From Paenibacillus sp. J31TS4 (GTDB lineage: Bacteria; Bacillota; Bacilli; Paenibacillales; NBRC-103111): a stretch of DNA of 64,000 bases. Of this stretch, positions 33,930-42,260 are shown in pieces. Location: NCBI RefSeq assembly GCF_018403265.1, contig NZ_BOSI01000005.1, positions 175,205 through 239,204 of the forward strand, in the 5' to 3' direction. Position 1 is the stretch's first letter. Every line of letters starts with the position of its first letter. The translations under genes were made by a program, and so were the position numbers. The notes beneath the pieces were generated by a model. The model saw nothing but the letters and a program-made list of their open reading frames with translations. It did no database searches and had not been told where the DNA came from.

Positions 33930-34223
33930 TCAGCGGTGGGCGCGATTCGACCGGATGACCGATACGCCCCAGCCGATCATAGCGATCGCCAGGATGAATG
34001 TGATGAGCCCCGACAGCTTGCCGAGCAGGAAGAGGATGCCGAGTGCCATCACGATTCCCCCGATTACCTTGCGACCGCTGCTGAGTCCGATATATCCGAG
34101 AACTACCATCAAGATCGGAAACAGGTAGCTCATCAGCCCGTGCCCATGCCAGCCAAGCTTGTTAAACAGGATCAAGGCGCCGCAGCCGATCAGCACAATC
34201 GCCAGCCCGTTTTTTCCGTTCAT
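33930..34223 (-). CDS. LiaI/LiaF-transmembrane-domain-like small membrane protein
   Basis: A 97-residue protein almost entirely of three or four helices (LAIVLIGCGALILFNKLG, LFPILMVVLGYIGL, GGIVMALGILFLLGKL, FILAIAMIGWGVSVI). This is the repeat pattern of the LiaF N-terminus and LiaI-type proteins. In B. subtilis LiaI anchors the PspA homologue LiaH at the membrane, and the same role fits here because it is the first gene of the psp-like operon. ATG 34223 follows AGAGGTGA. Confidence 0.8.
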   Translation of the reverse strand: MNGKNGLAIVLIGCGALILFNKLGWHGHGLMSYLFPILMVVLGYIGLSSGRKVIGGIVMALGILFLLGKLSGLITFILAIAMIGWGVSVIRSNRAHR

Positions 34224-34603
34224 TGCCGTTCACCTCTTCTCTTCGTTCTCTTTGCTCTTTCTGACTTTATTTTAGGAAATTACACGCTTCGCCAAAACGG
34301 ACCCTCGGCGGTATTGCGTCCTGGACCTTGGTCGGGGCCGGTACTAGCCTTCGGCAGAAAGCGGCAAGAAGGGACTGCCCGCCCGCTGACGTTCTTGCGG
34401 GTGGCAGCCCCTTTCGAAGGGATATACACGGAGTAGGGACCCGGGCGGGGATCGGCGGACCGGCCACAGAGCCGGCACCATGTGGCCCTCCCCTCCGCGC
34501 ACCCCGTCCCGCCTATTCGCCCAAGGCGCACGACCGCTTCCGTCTGGACGGCCAGGTACTCGCTACCTTGGCGTGGTTTCCCACCGGTAAATAGTCCGCC
34601 CGG
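34224..34603. other. Intergenic region between mutS2-like gene and psp-like operon
   Basis: No gene. On the minus strand a TAAAAT -10-like element lies about 60 nt before the first psp-like gene, without a good -35. A large imperfect GC hairpin at 34369-34413 (CTGCC..CCCGC with GCGGG..GGCAG) lies downstream of mutS2 and may be its terminator. Confidence 0.5.
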
Positions 34604-36658
34604 CTATTCGTCCGGCCGGCGCACGATGGTGACATCCCCCGCATACTTGCGGCTCATGAGCTTCCGCTTCTTGCGCGTCTCCTTGTCCTCGAACACGATA
34701 TCCATATCGTAATCGTCCGGGTACAGCTCTTCTCTTCCTATATGAAGAGACAGACGCTTCCTGTTCACCTTCACCGCCTGCTTCTGCACGACTACAAGCA
34801 CGTTCCCCCGTTCATCAGGAAGAGTCTTGACGATTCCGGTCCGCTTGAGCGAGGAAATCCAGACGCAGTCGCCGATCTGCAGCGCCGTTCGGCGTCCGGG
34901 GGAACCCGGAAGCTCCGTCTCCGGCCGGTTCGCATCCAGCAAGTCCGCCCCGCTGCCGCCGGCGGTTCCGCTCCGGCCCTCGGGCTTTCCGGAGGAACCG
35001 TTCTCTCGGCTGCGCGGACGGCGGGCCGTCTCCCCTTCCCCAATCCCCGGCTGCGGGTTTCGTTCCGGCGCCGCGAGCGGCTCGCCTCCGCCCGAGCCGG
35101 ACGGCTCAGGCCCCGGTTCCGGCTCCCGGCGGGCCATCGCGGCGGCAAGCGCCCGGGACCGCTCAATGACGGCCGGCGGCATCCCGAGCTTCGCCGCAAT
35201 GTGGAACGCGTAGCTGCTGCCCGCCTGCCCGACGGTCAGCCGGTACCGCGGCTGCAGCGTCTCCGTATCGAATTCCATCCGGGCATTGATAAAGCCGGGG
35301 GTCTCCTCCGCGAACCGCTTGATCTCGCCGAAGTGAGTCGTGGCGAGCAAAGTGGCCCCTTTGCCGTAGAGCGCCTCCAAGAGAGCGATCGACAGGCCGA
35401 TGCCCTCCCCCGGATCGGTGCCGGCCGCCAGTTCATCGAGCAGCACGAGCGTGGCCGGCCCCGCTTCCGCCAATATGCCGATCATGCTTTTGATGTGAGA
35501 GGAAAACGTGCTCAGCGACTGCTCAAGACTTTGCCCGTCCCCGATATCGGCCAGGATGCCCGTATAGACGGCGAAGCGGCTTCCTTCCCCGACCGGCGGC
35601 AATAGACCGGCCTGAACCATGATGGTGAGCAGACCGACCGTCTTCAAGCAGACGGTCTTCCCGCCCGTGTTGGGTCCGGTGATGAGCAGGGCGCGGTACC
35701 GGTCTCCGATCGCGATGTCGAGAGGAACCATCGTCCGGTCGAGCAGAGGGTGCCTGCCGCTTCGGATGTCGATGCTCCCCTCTGTGTTGAGCTCAACGTT
35801 CCGGCCGCCGATGGCTAGCGCATACCGTGCTTTAGCGAACAAAAAGTCGTAATGCCCAATTGCCTCGAGATTGATGGACAGCTCGTGGCGGTACCGGTCC
35901 ACTAGCGCCGTCAGCTCACCCAGAATCCGGTCCTCCTCGCGGGCCTCTTCGATCTGGAGGAGCTTCTCCTCCGTATGAAGCGCCGCCGCCTCGGCCGGCT
36001 CGAGGAAGACGGTCTGGCCGCTGGCCGATTCGTCCAGCACGGAGCCGGGAACGAGCTTGCGGTATTCCTTCTTGACCGGAATGACATGCCGGCCCGCCCG
36101 CATGCTCAGTACCTGCTCCTGCAAGTACGGACGGTAGCGCGAGAGGGCACCTTCCAGCTTCTTGCGGAGCCGGTCGGCGACCACGCCCTGCTTCTTGCGG
36201 ATCCGGCCAAGCTCGGCGCTCGCGTGGTCATCCACGCGGCCGTGGCGGATGCAGCGGGCGAGCTCTTCTTCGAGCTCCTTCACTTCATGCAGCGACCGGG
36301 CGTAAGAGGCGATCCGGGGCGCGACCGATTCCCGGCCGAGCATGAACCGCTTCAACCGGCGGGTATCGTCCAGCAGCTTGGCGAGCAGCGTCAAGTCGGC
36401 GGCCGTGAGCAGATAGCCTTTGTCCTGATTCGCCATGACGGCTTCAATGCCGTCAAGAGCGGGCAGCGGAATGCTCGCTCCGTGTTCGATGACGGCGAAC
36501 GCCTCGCAGACTTCATCCAGCAAGAGACGAATGACGGCTGGATCGCTCTGCGGGGCAAGCCGGTCGATGTGCGCCCGTCCAAGCGGGGACATGGCGTAGG
36601 CGGTCAGCTGCTCCTTCACTTTGTGGAATTCCAGCGACGGGGAGTACGAGATAGACAT
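34604..36658 (-). CDS. MutS2-like ATPase lacking the Smr nuclease domain
   Basis: A 684-residue MutS-II family protein. A helical core and clamp (about 1-290) precede the ATPase: Walker A TGPNTGGKT near 324, then LVLLDELAAGTDPGEG (Walker B) and ATTHFGEIK. A Gly/Pro-rich segment (about 540-600) and a KOW-like strand region (IGDCVWISSLKRTGIVKTL) end the protein. Full-length MutS2 is about 785 residues and ends in an Smr endonuclease domain; here the protein stops at VRRPDE without it. MutS2 acts on branched DNA or stalled, collided ribosomes. ATG 36658 lies behind AAGGAGG. A UvrC-like gene lies upstream. Confidence 0.88.
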   Translation of the reverse strand: MSISYSPSLEFHKVKEQLTAYAMSPLGRAHIDRLAPQSDPAVIRLLLDEVCEAFAVIEHGASIPLPALDGIEAVMANQDKGYLLTAADLTLLAKLLDDTRRLKRFMLGRESVAPRIASYARSLHEVKELEEELARCIRHGRVDDHASAELGRIRKKQGVVADRLRKKLEGALSRYRPYLQEQVLSMRAGRHVIPVKKEYRKLVPGSVLDESASGQTVFLEPAEAAALHTEEKLLQIEEAREEDRILGELTALVDRYRHELSINLEAIGHYDFLFAKARYALAIGGRNVELNTEGSIDIRSGRHPLLDRTMVPLDIAIGDRYRALLITGPNTGGKTVCLKTVGLLTIMVQAGLLPPVGEGSRFAVYTGILADIGDGQSLEQSLSTFSSHIKSMIGILAEAGPATLVLLDELAAGTDPGEGIGLSIALLEALYGKGATLLATTHFGEIKRFAEETPGFINARMEFDTETLQPRYRLTVGQAGSSYAFHIAAKLGMPPAVIERSRALAAAMARREPEPGPEPSGSGGGEPLAAPERNPQPGIGEGETARRPRSRENGSSGKPEGRSGTAGGSGADLLDANRPETELPGSPGRRTALQIGDCVWISSLKRTGIVKTLPDERGNVLVVVQKQAVKVNRKRLSLHIGREELYPDDYDMDIVFEDKETRKKRKLMSRKYAGDVTIVRRPDE

Positions 36659-36756
36659 AGGGAAACCTCCTTGGGGATGGTCCGGCCAAGAGCAGGAGGT
36701 CGGAGACCCGAATCTCCCCCCCGCTGCCGGCAGGCCGTGCTTTCTGATTCCAAACA

Positions 36757-36798
36757 CAAAAAAAGCGGAAGAAGAACACAACTGTGTTCTTCTTCCGC
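36757..36798 (-). terminator. Terminator 2 of the UvrC-like gene
   Basis: A 16-bp perfect stem (36765-36780 with 36783-36798) with only 2 unpaired bases at the centre, so a few central pairs must open. The A run at 36757-36764 provides the U-tract on the minus strand. Confidence 0.8.
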
Positions 36799-36834
36799 CG
36801 GGAGCCCCTTACCGCGCGCGGCAAAGCCGCGCCT

Positions 36835-36866
36835 AAACAAAAAACCGTGCTCAAAGAGCACGGTTT
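36835..36866 (-). terminator. Terminator 1 of the UvrC-like gene
   Basis: Stem aaaccgtgctc/gagcacggttt (36842-36852 with 36856-36866, loop aaa), with a U-tract from the A-rich left flank. It is 330 nt beyond the UvrC-like stop. Confidence 0.75.
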
Positions 36867-37194
36867 CGTCGCGATAGGGAAGGCGTACGATAACCAGATG
36901 TTCTTATCTGTGAAAGGGGCAGTCGGAAAACGATGCAGCAAAGACAAGGGACTCCATCCGCCATCCGGCAGATGTCCCTCCTGCATACTCCGATTTAACC
37001 CATATTCATTTCACTTAGATAAGAACTACCCTGGCCATCCACACAACCCCTTTGTTTGGTTCCTTCCATCCTATTGCAATCGGGAGGTCCTGTCAAGAAA
37101 AGGGAATCCCGGGCGGCTCCTGTCCTGCTAAAGCTAGCCATCTCTAAGCGGCCGCCGAGAGAGAGAAACGAGCCGCCTCCTCTCCCGGCATGCG

Positions 37195-38325
37195 CTATCC
37201 GTCCACCGCTCGTCCCGCAGCGGCCTCGGCATCGGCCATCCGGTGCTCGTAATTCTGGCGGCACAGCAGGAGGAGCTTATGCTTCAGCCCCCTCTTCGGA
37301 CATACAAGCGTCACCGGCGTCCGGTTGCGGCGTTTCAGTCCCCGGCGAAGAGACGGGCGGTAGAGCGGGATGTTCGCGATGATCTCCTGCGGCCTCTCCT
37401 CTCCGAACTGCTCGACGAGGAACCGCTCACAAACGTCCTCCCAGCTGTCACCGGCTTCGGCGGAGGGCAGGGAATGCCAAGCCATGCCCCTCACCATGCC
37501 TTCCCGGATATCCATCGTCATCGCATGGGAGGCTCCGAACCAGACGACCGCCTGCGTGCCTTCGCCTTCCACGTCCACGATTTGCGGCGCCCGCATCCGC
37601 TGCAGCGAGCGGATGAGCCGCATCACCTCTTGCGCCTTCTCGAACTCCAGCCGTTCGGCGTACGCCAGCATTCGGCTCTCCAAGGCGCCTTCCAGCTCGC
37701 TTTCGGCATTGGCAAGCAGGTCGGCCGCCTGCCGGACCGTCTCCGCGTACTCGGCCGGGGAGACCAGCCCCTCGCACGGGCCGCTGCATTTGCCTAGGTG
37801 GTAGAGCAGGCAGACCCTCTTGGGAAGATGGGTGCAGGTGCGCAGCCGGTAATGCGCCGCGACGAATTCGAGCAGCATATCGCGAATCCGCGCATTGCCA
37901 TAGGGCCCGAACATCCGGTCCATGTCCGGAGGACGGGACTCTCCCGGCGCGGCCCGGTCCGACCGGTTGCGGTAATAGACATCGAATCGAGGATACGGCT
38001 CGTCCGTCACCATCAGGTAGGTGTAGCCGCTGTTGTCCCTTTTGAGTGCGCGGTTGAAGCGCGGCTTGTGCCGCTTGATGAGGTTGTTCTCGAGCAGTAG
38101 GCTCTCCGCTTCATTGTTGACGAGAATGACCTCGATCGAGGCCACGCAGCTCACCAGCTCGGCCGTCCGTTTGTGCAGCCGTTTGGAACGAAAATAAGAG
38201 CGAAGCCGGTTGCGCAGGTTCACGGCCTTGCCCACATACAGGATGACGCCGTCGGCGTCTTTCATTAGATAACAGCCCGGCAGCGAAGGATACCGGGACG
38301 GCTCGAATAGAAAAGGTTGTTGCAT
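37195..38325 (-). CDS. UvrC-like GIY-YIG protein lacking the RNase H and HhH domains
   Basis: A 376-residue protein. The GIY-YIG nuclease domain lies at about 15-95 (PGCYLMKDADGVILYVGKAVNLRNRLRSYF). A UvrC-type Cys cluster (CTHLPKRVCLLYHLGKCSGPC) and a UVR helix (AYAERLEFEKAQEVMRLI) follow, then the linker domain. UvrC normally continues another 200 or more residues with the RNase H-like 5' nuclease and HhH; here it ends at that boundary. It may make only a 3' incision, like E. coli Cho, or have another role. ATG 38325 follows AAGGAG. Confidence 0.87.
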   Translation of the reverse strand: MQQPFLFEPSRYPSLPGCYLMKDADGVILYVGKAVNLRNRLRSYFRSKRLHKRTAELVSCVASIEVILVNNEAESLLLENNLIKRHKPRFNRALKRDNSGYTYLMVTDEPYPRFDVYYRNRSDRAAPGESRPPDMDRMFGPYGNARIRDMLLEFVAAHYRLRTCTHLPKRVCLLYHLGKCSGPCEGLVSPAEYAETVRQAADLLANAESELEGALESRMLAYAERLEFEKAQEVMRLIRSLQRMRAPQIVDVEGEGTQAVVWFGASHAMTMDIREGMVRGMAWHSLPSAEAGDSWEDVCERFLVEQFGEERPQEIIANIPLYRPSLRRGLKRRNRTPVTLVCPKRGLKHKLLLLCRQNYEHRMADAEAAAGRAVDG

Positions 38326-38433
38326 AGTCGATTCTCCTTGCAGACTGACCATTGGTTGGGGCTATCGACTGGTAGATAGAAACAACGAATGCTTGTTCGT
38401 TTCTTCCATTCTAGCAAGCCCCGCTTGAAAAAG

Positions 38434-38895
38434 CTAGCAGGAGTCTTCCCGGTCCTCTCTCACGATGACCGGTTCGGTTCGAACCGCCACATTACCCTGC
38501 AGCGCCTTGGTGATCATGCACGCCTGCTCGGCCTGGAGCGCCGCGCGGAGGACGCGCTCCTCATCCTCGGCCGTCGCTCCGGGAGCGAGGCGGATCGCCG
38601 GGCGATGGACGATCGCTTCGAACCGGACGCTTCCCCGCCGGCTGACCTGCCCTTCGCAGGCCAGCGTCATCTCGGCGATCGGCAGCTCCAGCCGTTCGGC
38701 GTACATGCCGAACGTGATCATATAGCAGGTCGCGGCTGCCCCAAGAAGGAGCTCCTCCGGATTGCTCCCTTCCCCGGTGCCTCCGAATGCCTTCGGAGCC
38801 GAGACAGCAGCGTCGAGTCCATCGGCCCGGACACGGCCGCCTCCTCCAAGTCCTCCCGTCCAAGTCCCGGTCAGCAGAAACGTATGCTTCTCCAT
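38434..38895 (-). CDS. OsmC-family peroxiredoxin-like protein
   Basis: A 153-residue OsmC/Ohr-type protein that reduces organic hydroperoxides with a cysteine pair. C57 (LLLGAAATCYMITF) and C126 (AEQACMITKAL) are the reactive cysteines, and the N-terminal strand segment FGGTGEGSNPEELLLGA is typical. The arginine in the N-terminal half is less clear, so the substrate range is uncertain. It is monocistronic, between the UvrC-like gene and a small plus-strand gene. Confidence 0.88.
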   Translation of the reverse strand: MEKHTFLLTGTWTGGLGGGGRVRADGLDAAVSAPKAFGGTGEGSNPEELLLGAAATCYMITFGMYAERLELPIAEMTLACEGQVSRRGSVRFEAIVHRPAIRLAPGATAEDEERVLRAALQAEQACMITKALQGNVAVRTEPVIVREDREDSC

Positions 38896-39064
38896 CTCCT
38901 TCTTCCTCTCCTTCGTTATCTACACTAACTGTACGGGGCGTATCTCAGGCTCGCCGATGGTCGCCGCACGGCGGCATCCGCCGCAGCACGCTGCAACCAT
39001 TCTGACCGCCGGCGCGTATAAGGGACAGCCGCTGCAGCGGCATTTCGTGCAAGGAGGTGTCCCT

Positions 39065-39292
39065 TTGGACTATCTGGGTCTCAATTTGTCCCTCGGTCTG
39101 CTCGCACCCGTCGTCCTCCTGCTGGCCGTCATAGTCGGCAAGCTGATCGCCCGCAAGGAGCTTCCCGACAGCCGGTATACGCCGGTTGATCAGTTGACCG
39201 GACAGACGCCGCTCGTCTTTCAGGAGCAAAAGGAAGAGCGGAAGGAGGACGGGGACCAGGGCGACGACGAGGACAAGCATCTCAAGCGTTAG
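39065..39292 (+). CDS. DUF3951-family small membrane protein
   Basis: A 75-residue protein starting at TTG 39065, 6 nt after AAGGAGGT. One helix (LGLNLSLGLLAPVVLLLAVIVGKLIA) is followed by a motif I recognise from DUF3951 proteins (SRYTPVDQLTGQTPLVFQEQKEE) and a highly charged tail (EDGDQGDDEDKHLKR). The function is unknown. The open frame upstream of the TTG is not coding, since it has no start and reads through the promoter region of the osmC-type gene. Confidence 0.75.
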   Translation: MDYLGLNLSLGLLAPVVLLLAVIVGKLIARKELPDSRYTPVDQLTGQTPLVFQEQKEERKEDGDQGDDEDKHLKR

Positions 39293-39377
39293 CCACCACA
39301 AGGCAGCTCCGCTTCATCCGTCCCTTCTTCCCGCCGTCAGCCCTCGCCGTGCCTCCCCTCCTCCCGTCCTTCTTACG

Positions 39378-40643
39378 TCAGAAGAAGTCCAGCAAAAACG
39401 GCGTCCGCGCCGGTACGGCATATTCCAGGAGCTGCGCCCCCTCCTCGCTGCCCTCCAGTAAGCCCAGCGCGCGAAGCTCGGCGGGCCGCCGGTAGCCGAG
39501 CAGCGCGGCCGTAAGCATGCCGATGCCGCACACTACCTCGGGCAGTCCGCCGTCCGCTTGGCCTCCGCCGCTTGCCTCCGTCCCTTCCGTCGCGTCTTTT
39601 GTTCTCGGGCGTTCCGCTTCCGTCGTTTCGTCCGTGGACAGGCCGCTCTCCGCTTCCCGCTCGGCTCTGCCCCGGCCCTCTCCGTCGATCGTCAGCACGA
39701 ACGCGCCATCGTTCCACGGAGCATGGGGATCGCGCACCCGCAGCCGCAGCTGCGTCGTCTCTCCCGTCGCGGCGAACGGATAGAGCGCGGCAAACGCCTC
39801 GACATCGACGATCCGCGCCATAAAATACGGCATTATCTCCTGCTTGATCCGCGGCTCGGGCAGCAGGAAGGCGAGCGCATCATCGGCCGGGGCGAGCAGT
39901 TTCACCGTCTCCGCCATCGAGTCGTGGTTGCGCACGAACGCCCACAGCGCCCGGCGAGCCTCTTCCTTGAGCCACACCATCTCATGAATTGTCAGCATCC
40001 GCTCCGCTACTCGGTAGTGGATATACCCGAGCGGCTCCCCGGCCGCGGACCGGTAAACGACGAAGCGTCCCTTCTTGGTCAGCACCTTGGTCCGCCACCA
40101 GTCCTCGTCGCGCGCCAGCATACCGTTATACCGGACGGCGTACGCCTCGTAGAGGGAGCCGAGCAGCGCCAGATCGTCCGTCCGGCAGAAGGAGCCTTCC
40201 GGTGCCGCCCCCTGCGGCAGCTGATCCTTCCGCAGCTCGTAGGCCTTGCGCTCCACGTAGGTCTCGTAGCCATATTTGCGGTAGAACGGGAACGAGAAAG
40301 GAGCCAGCGTCGACAGTGTCCAGCCTCGCTCCTTCATCACGCGCAGCGCATTCGCGAGCAGGCGGGCGACCATGCCCTGCCTCCGGTACTCGGGCCACGT
40401 CGCCACCGAAGCGATGCCTCCGAACTCCAGCTTCCGGCCCCCGATCCAGGTATGCATCGGCAGCAGCGCCAGCTTGGCCGCCAGCTCCTCGTCCACGAAG
40501 AATCCCCACTGGGTCTCCGGTTTCATCGTTTTCAGCCTCTCCACCCGCTCCTGCTCGCCCAGCTCGTATTGAAAGGCAAACTCGGACAGCCGGAGGCTCG
40601 CCTCCAGATCGGCCGCGGTCAGCTGCCGGATTTCGTTCTGCAT
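39378..40643 (-). CDS. Eis-like GNAT acetyltransferase
   Basis: A 421-residue three-part protein of the Eis type: an N-terminal GNAT domain (GGIASVATWPEYRRQGMVARLLANAL near 74-101), a second degenerate GNAT domain, and a C-terminal sterol-carrier-like domain. The chain ends LLDFF, consistent with the C-terminal carboxylate that acts as catalytic base in Eis. Relatives acetylate aminoglycosides or other amines at several positions; the native substrate is unknown. A hydrophilic low-complexity stretch of about 45 residues (near 328-375) interrupts the last domain. ATG 40643 follows AAGGAGG. Confidence 0.85.
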   Translation of the reverse strand: MQNEIRQLTAADLEASLRLSEFAFQYELGEQERVERLKTMKPETQWGFFVDEELAAKLALLPMHTWIGGRKLEFGGIASVATWPEYRRQGMVARLLANALRVMKERGWTLSTLAPFSFPFYRKYGYETYVERKAYELRKDQLPQGAAPEGSFCRTDDLALLGSLYEAYAVRYNGMLARDEDWWRTKVLTKKGRFVVYRSAAGEPLGYIHYRVAERMLTIHEMVWLKEEARRALWAFVRNHDSMAETVKLLAPADDALAFLLPEPRIKQEIMPYFMARIVDVEAFAALYPFAATGETTQLRLRVRDPHAPWNDGAFVLTIDGEGRGRAEREAESGLSTDETTEAERPRTKDATEGTEASGGGQADGGLPEVVCGIGMLTAALLGYRRPAELRALGLLEGSEEGAQLLEYAVPARTPFLLDFF

Positions 40644-41199
40644 ATCCTTTCTCCTCCTTGTCTTTTCCAACTTCCTGGCTTGCTGTCTACTGCCTCCGAT
40701 TGTACCATGCCTTTCCGGAAGCGCGACAAGAGGCCCGAAAAAAGAAAAAGGCCCGGCAGGCCAACGGGGCCGCCGAGCGAAAAGGAAACTATATCATAAA
40801 AAGGGGGGTCGCTTATTAGTATAGGCGGGCAACGTTAAAGAACAATGATAGCGGGATTACAGTTGTGTTACAAAAAACAGGGCTAACGTCACAGGCGGGG
40901 GAAAGGAGCGGACAAATCCGCGCCGCGCCTCGGTTTTCTCGCATATCTCGGCGTCCGCTCGGACTTTCCCCTGCTTGCGAAGTCTCGCAATTAAGCCCTC
41001 CTGCCTATCGCTTTTTGCCGCCGGGTGACGGGAGTTCCGGTCCGGGAGTCCGGGTTCCCCTCCCGGCGCACCGCCCCCCGCCGCCCTGGACCCAACATTC
41101 GTTACCGTCCTGTTGTAACAAACGGGATGGATTCGTCGTCGTCCTCTTGTTTTGTTCGAATCGCAGCGGTGCACCTCGCCCGTTCCGGAAGCCGCCCGG
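40644..41199. other. Intergenic region between the Eis-like gene and moaA
   Basis: No supported gene in 556 nt. The left end carries the Eis-like gene promoter. The GC-rich middle (41030-41095) contains short C and G runs but no clean hairpin, and no clear terminator for moaA was found. Confidence 0.5.
40699..40729 (-). promoter_or_regulatory. Extended -10 promoter for the Eis-like gene
   Basis: On the minus strand TGGTACAAT gives an extended -10 (40704-40699). TTGTCG (40729-40724) lies 19 nt upstream. It is about 55 nt before the start codon. Confidence 0.4.
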
Positions 41200-42222
41200 C
41201 TATCCTCCGATCTGAGACATTCGCCGGACGGTCGGCAGGCGGGAGGCATCCTCTCCGGTCAGCACCTTCGCCATCTCGTGGGTTTCCGGCTTTTGGCCGA
41301 TCGCCCGGAAGAACAGCTCCTCGAGGCCGCTCCGGTCGCCCAGCCATGGCTTCACGTTCCATTCGTCCGACCAATAGAGGCATGGCTTGACGTTCCCGTC
41401 CGCCGTCAGCCGCAGCCGGTTGCACGTCGCGCAGAAATGGTCGCTGACCGGATGGATGAGTCCGAACGAGCCGGCCGCTCCAGACAGCCGATAATTGCGC
41501 GACGGCCCGTTGCCGTAGACGTCGCCGGCCGGCTCCGGCGCCATTCCCATCGCCCGGCAGCGATCGAGCACGGTTTCGAGCGGCACATAGCCGGCCTTCC
41601 AGCCGGCGTCACTGTGGCCGATCGGCATATATTCGATGAACCGGATATGAAGGCGGCGGTGCACAGTCATCCGCAAAAAGTCGTCGATCTCCTCGTCGTT
41701 GCGCCCTTTCATCAGCACCACGTTCAGCTTGATCGGATCATAGCCGGTCCGCTCGGCCGCCTCCAGACTCGCGAGTACCTTGGCGAGATCCCCTCCCCGC
41801 GTAATCTCCGAGAACCGGTCGGGCCGAAGCGAATCGAGGCTGATGTTGAGGCGCGTCAGCCCGGCCTCCCGCAGCCGCTCCGCCTGGGGAGCGAAGAACA
41901 TGCCGTTCGTCGTGAGCGCGATGTCTTCAATGCCCGCGATGGCGGACAGCCGAGCAATCAGCCGGTCGAGGCCGCGGCGGACCAGCGGCTCCCCTCCCGT
42001 CAGCCGGAGCTTCCGCACCCCGAGCCCGGCAAGCACCGTGACCACCTCCACGATCTGCTCGTCGGTCAGATGGCGCTCCTCCGGCTCGAACTGCATGCCC
42101 TCGGCCGGCATGCAGTAGACGCAGCGCAGGTTGCATTTGTCGGTGACGGAAATGCGCAGGTAGTCGTGAACCCGGCCGAATTGGTCGACCAACTGTCTAG
42201 CGGACGCCTGTTGTGTGTCCAT
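41200..42222 (-). CDS. moaA: GTP 3',8-cyclase MoaA
   Basis: A 340-residue radical-SAM enzyme that turns GTP into 3',8-cyclo-GTP, the first step of molybdenum cofactor synthesis. The SAM cluster motif is C30, C34, C37 (CNLRCVYC). The GGE motif is in LRLTGGEPLVR. The C-terminal GTP-binding cluster is C-x2-C-x13-C (CATCNRLRL to VKPC). The protein ends in the conserved GG tail. It lies 38 nt after a molybdoenzyme gene and is probably cotranscribed, supplying cofactor to it and to the puc enzyme. Confidence 0.96.
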   Translation of the reverse strand: MDTQQASARQLVDQFGRVHDYLRISVTDKCNLRCVYCMPAEGMQFEPEERHLTDEQIVEVVTVLAGLGVRKLRLTGGEPLVRRGLDRLIARLSAIAGIEDIALTTNGMFFAPQAERLREAGLTRLNISLDSLRPDRFSEITRGGDLAKVLASLEAAERTGYDPIKLNVVLMKGRNDEEIDDFLRMTVHRRLHIRFIEYMPIGHSDAGWKAGYVPLETVLDRCRAMGMAPEPAGDVYGNGPSRNYRLSGAAGSFGLIHPVSDHFCATCNRLRLTADGNVKPCLYWSDEWNVKPWLGDRSGLEELFFRAIGQKPETHEMAKVLTGEDASRLPTVRRMSQIGG

Positions 42223-42260
42223 CCCGCATTCCCCCTGTCTAGTTTAACCCATTGGCCGGT

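Larger units (their letters stand above)
36659..37194. other. Intergenic region with tandem terminators
   Basis: No gene in 536 nt. It contains two strong minus-strand terminators for the UvrC-like gene and then sequence leading to mutS2. Nothing else was recognised between 36867 and 37194. Confidence 0.6.
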
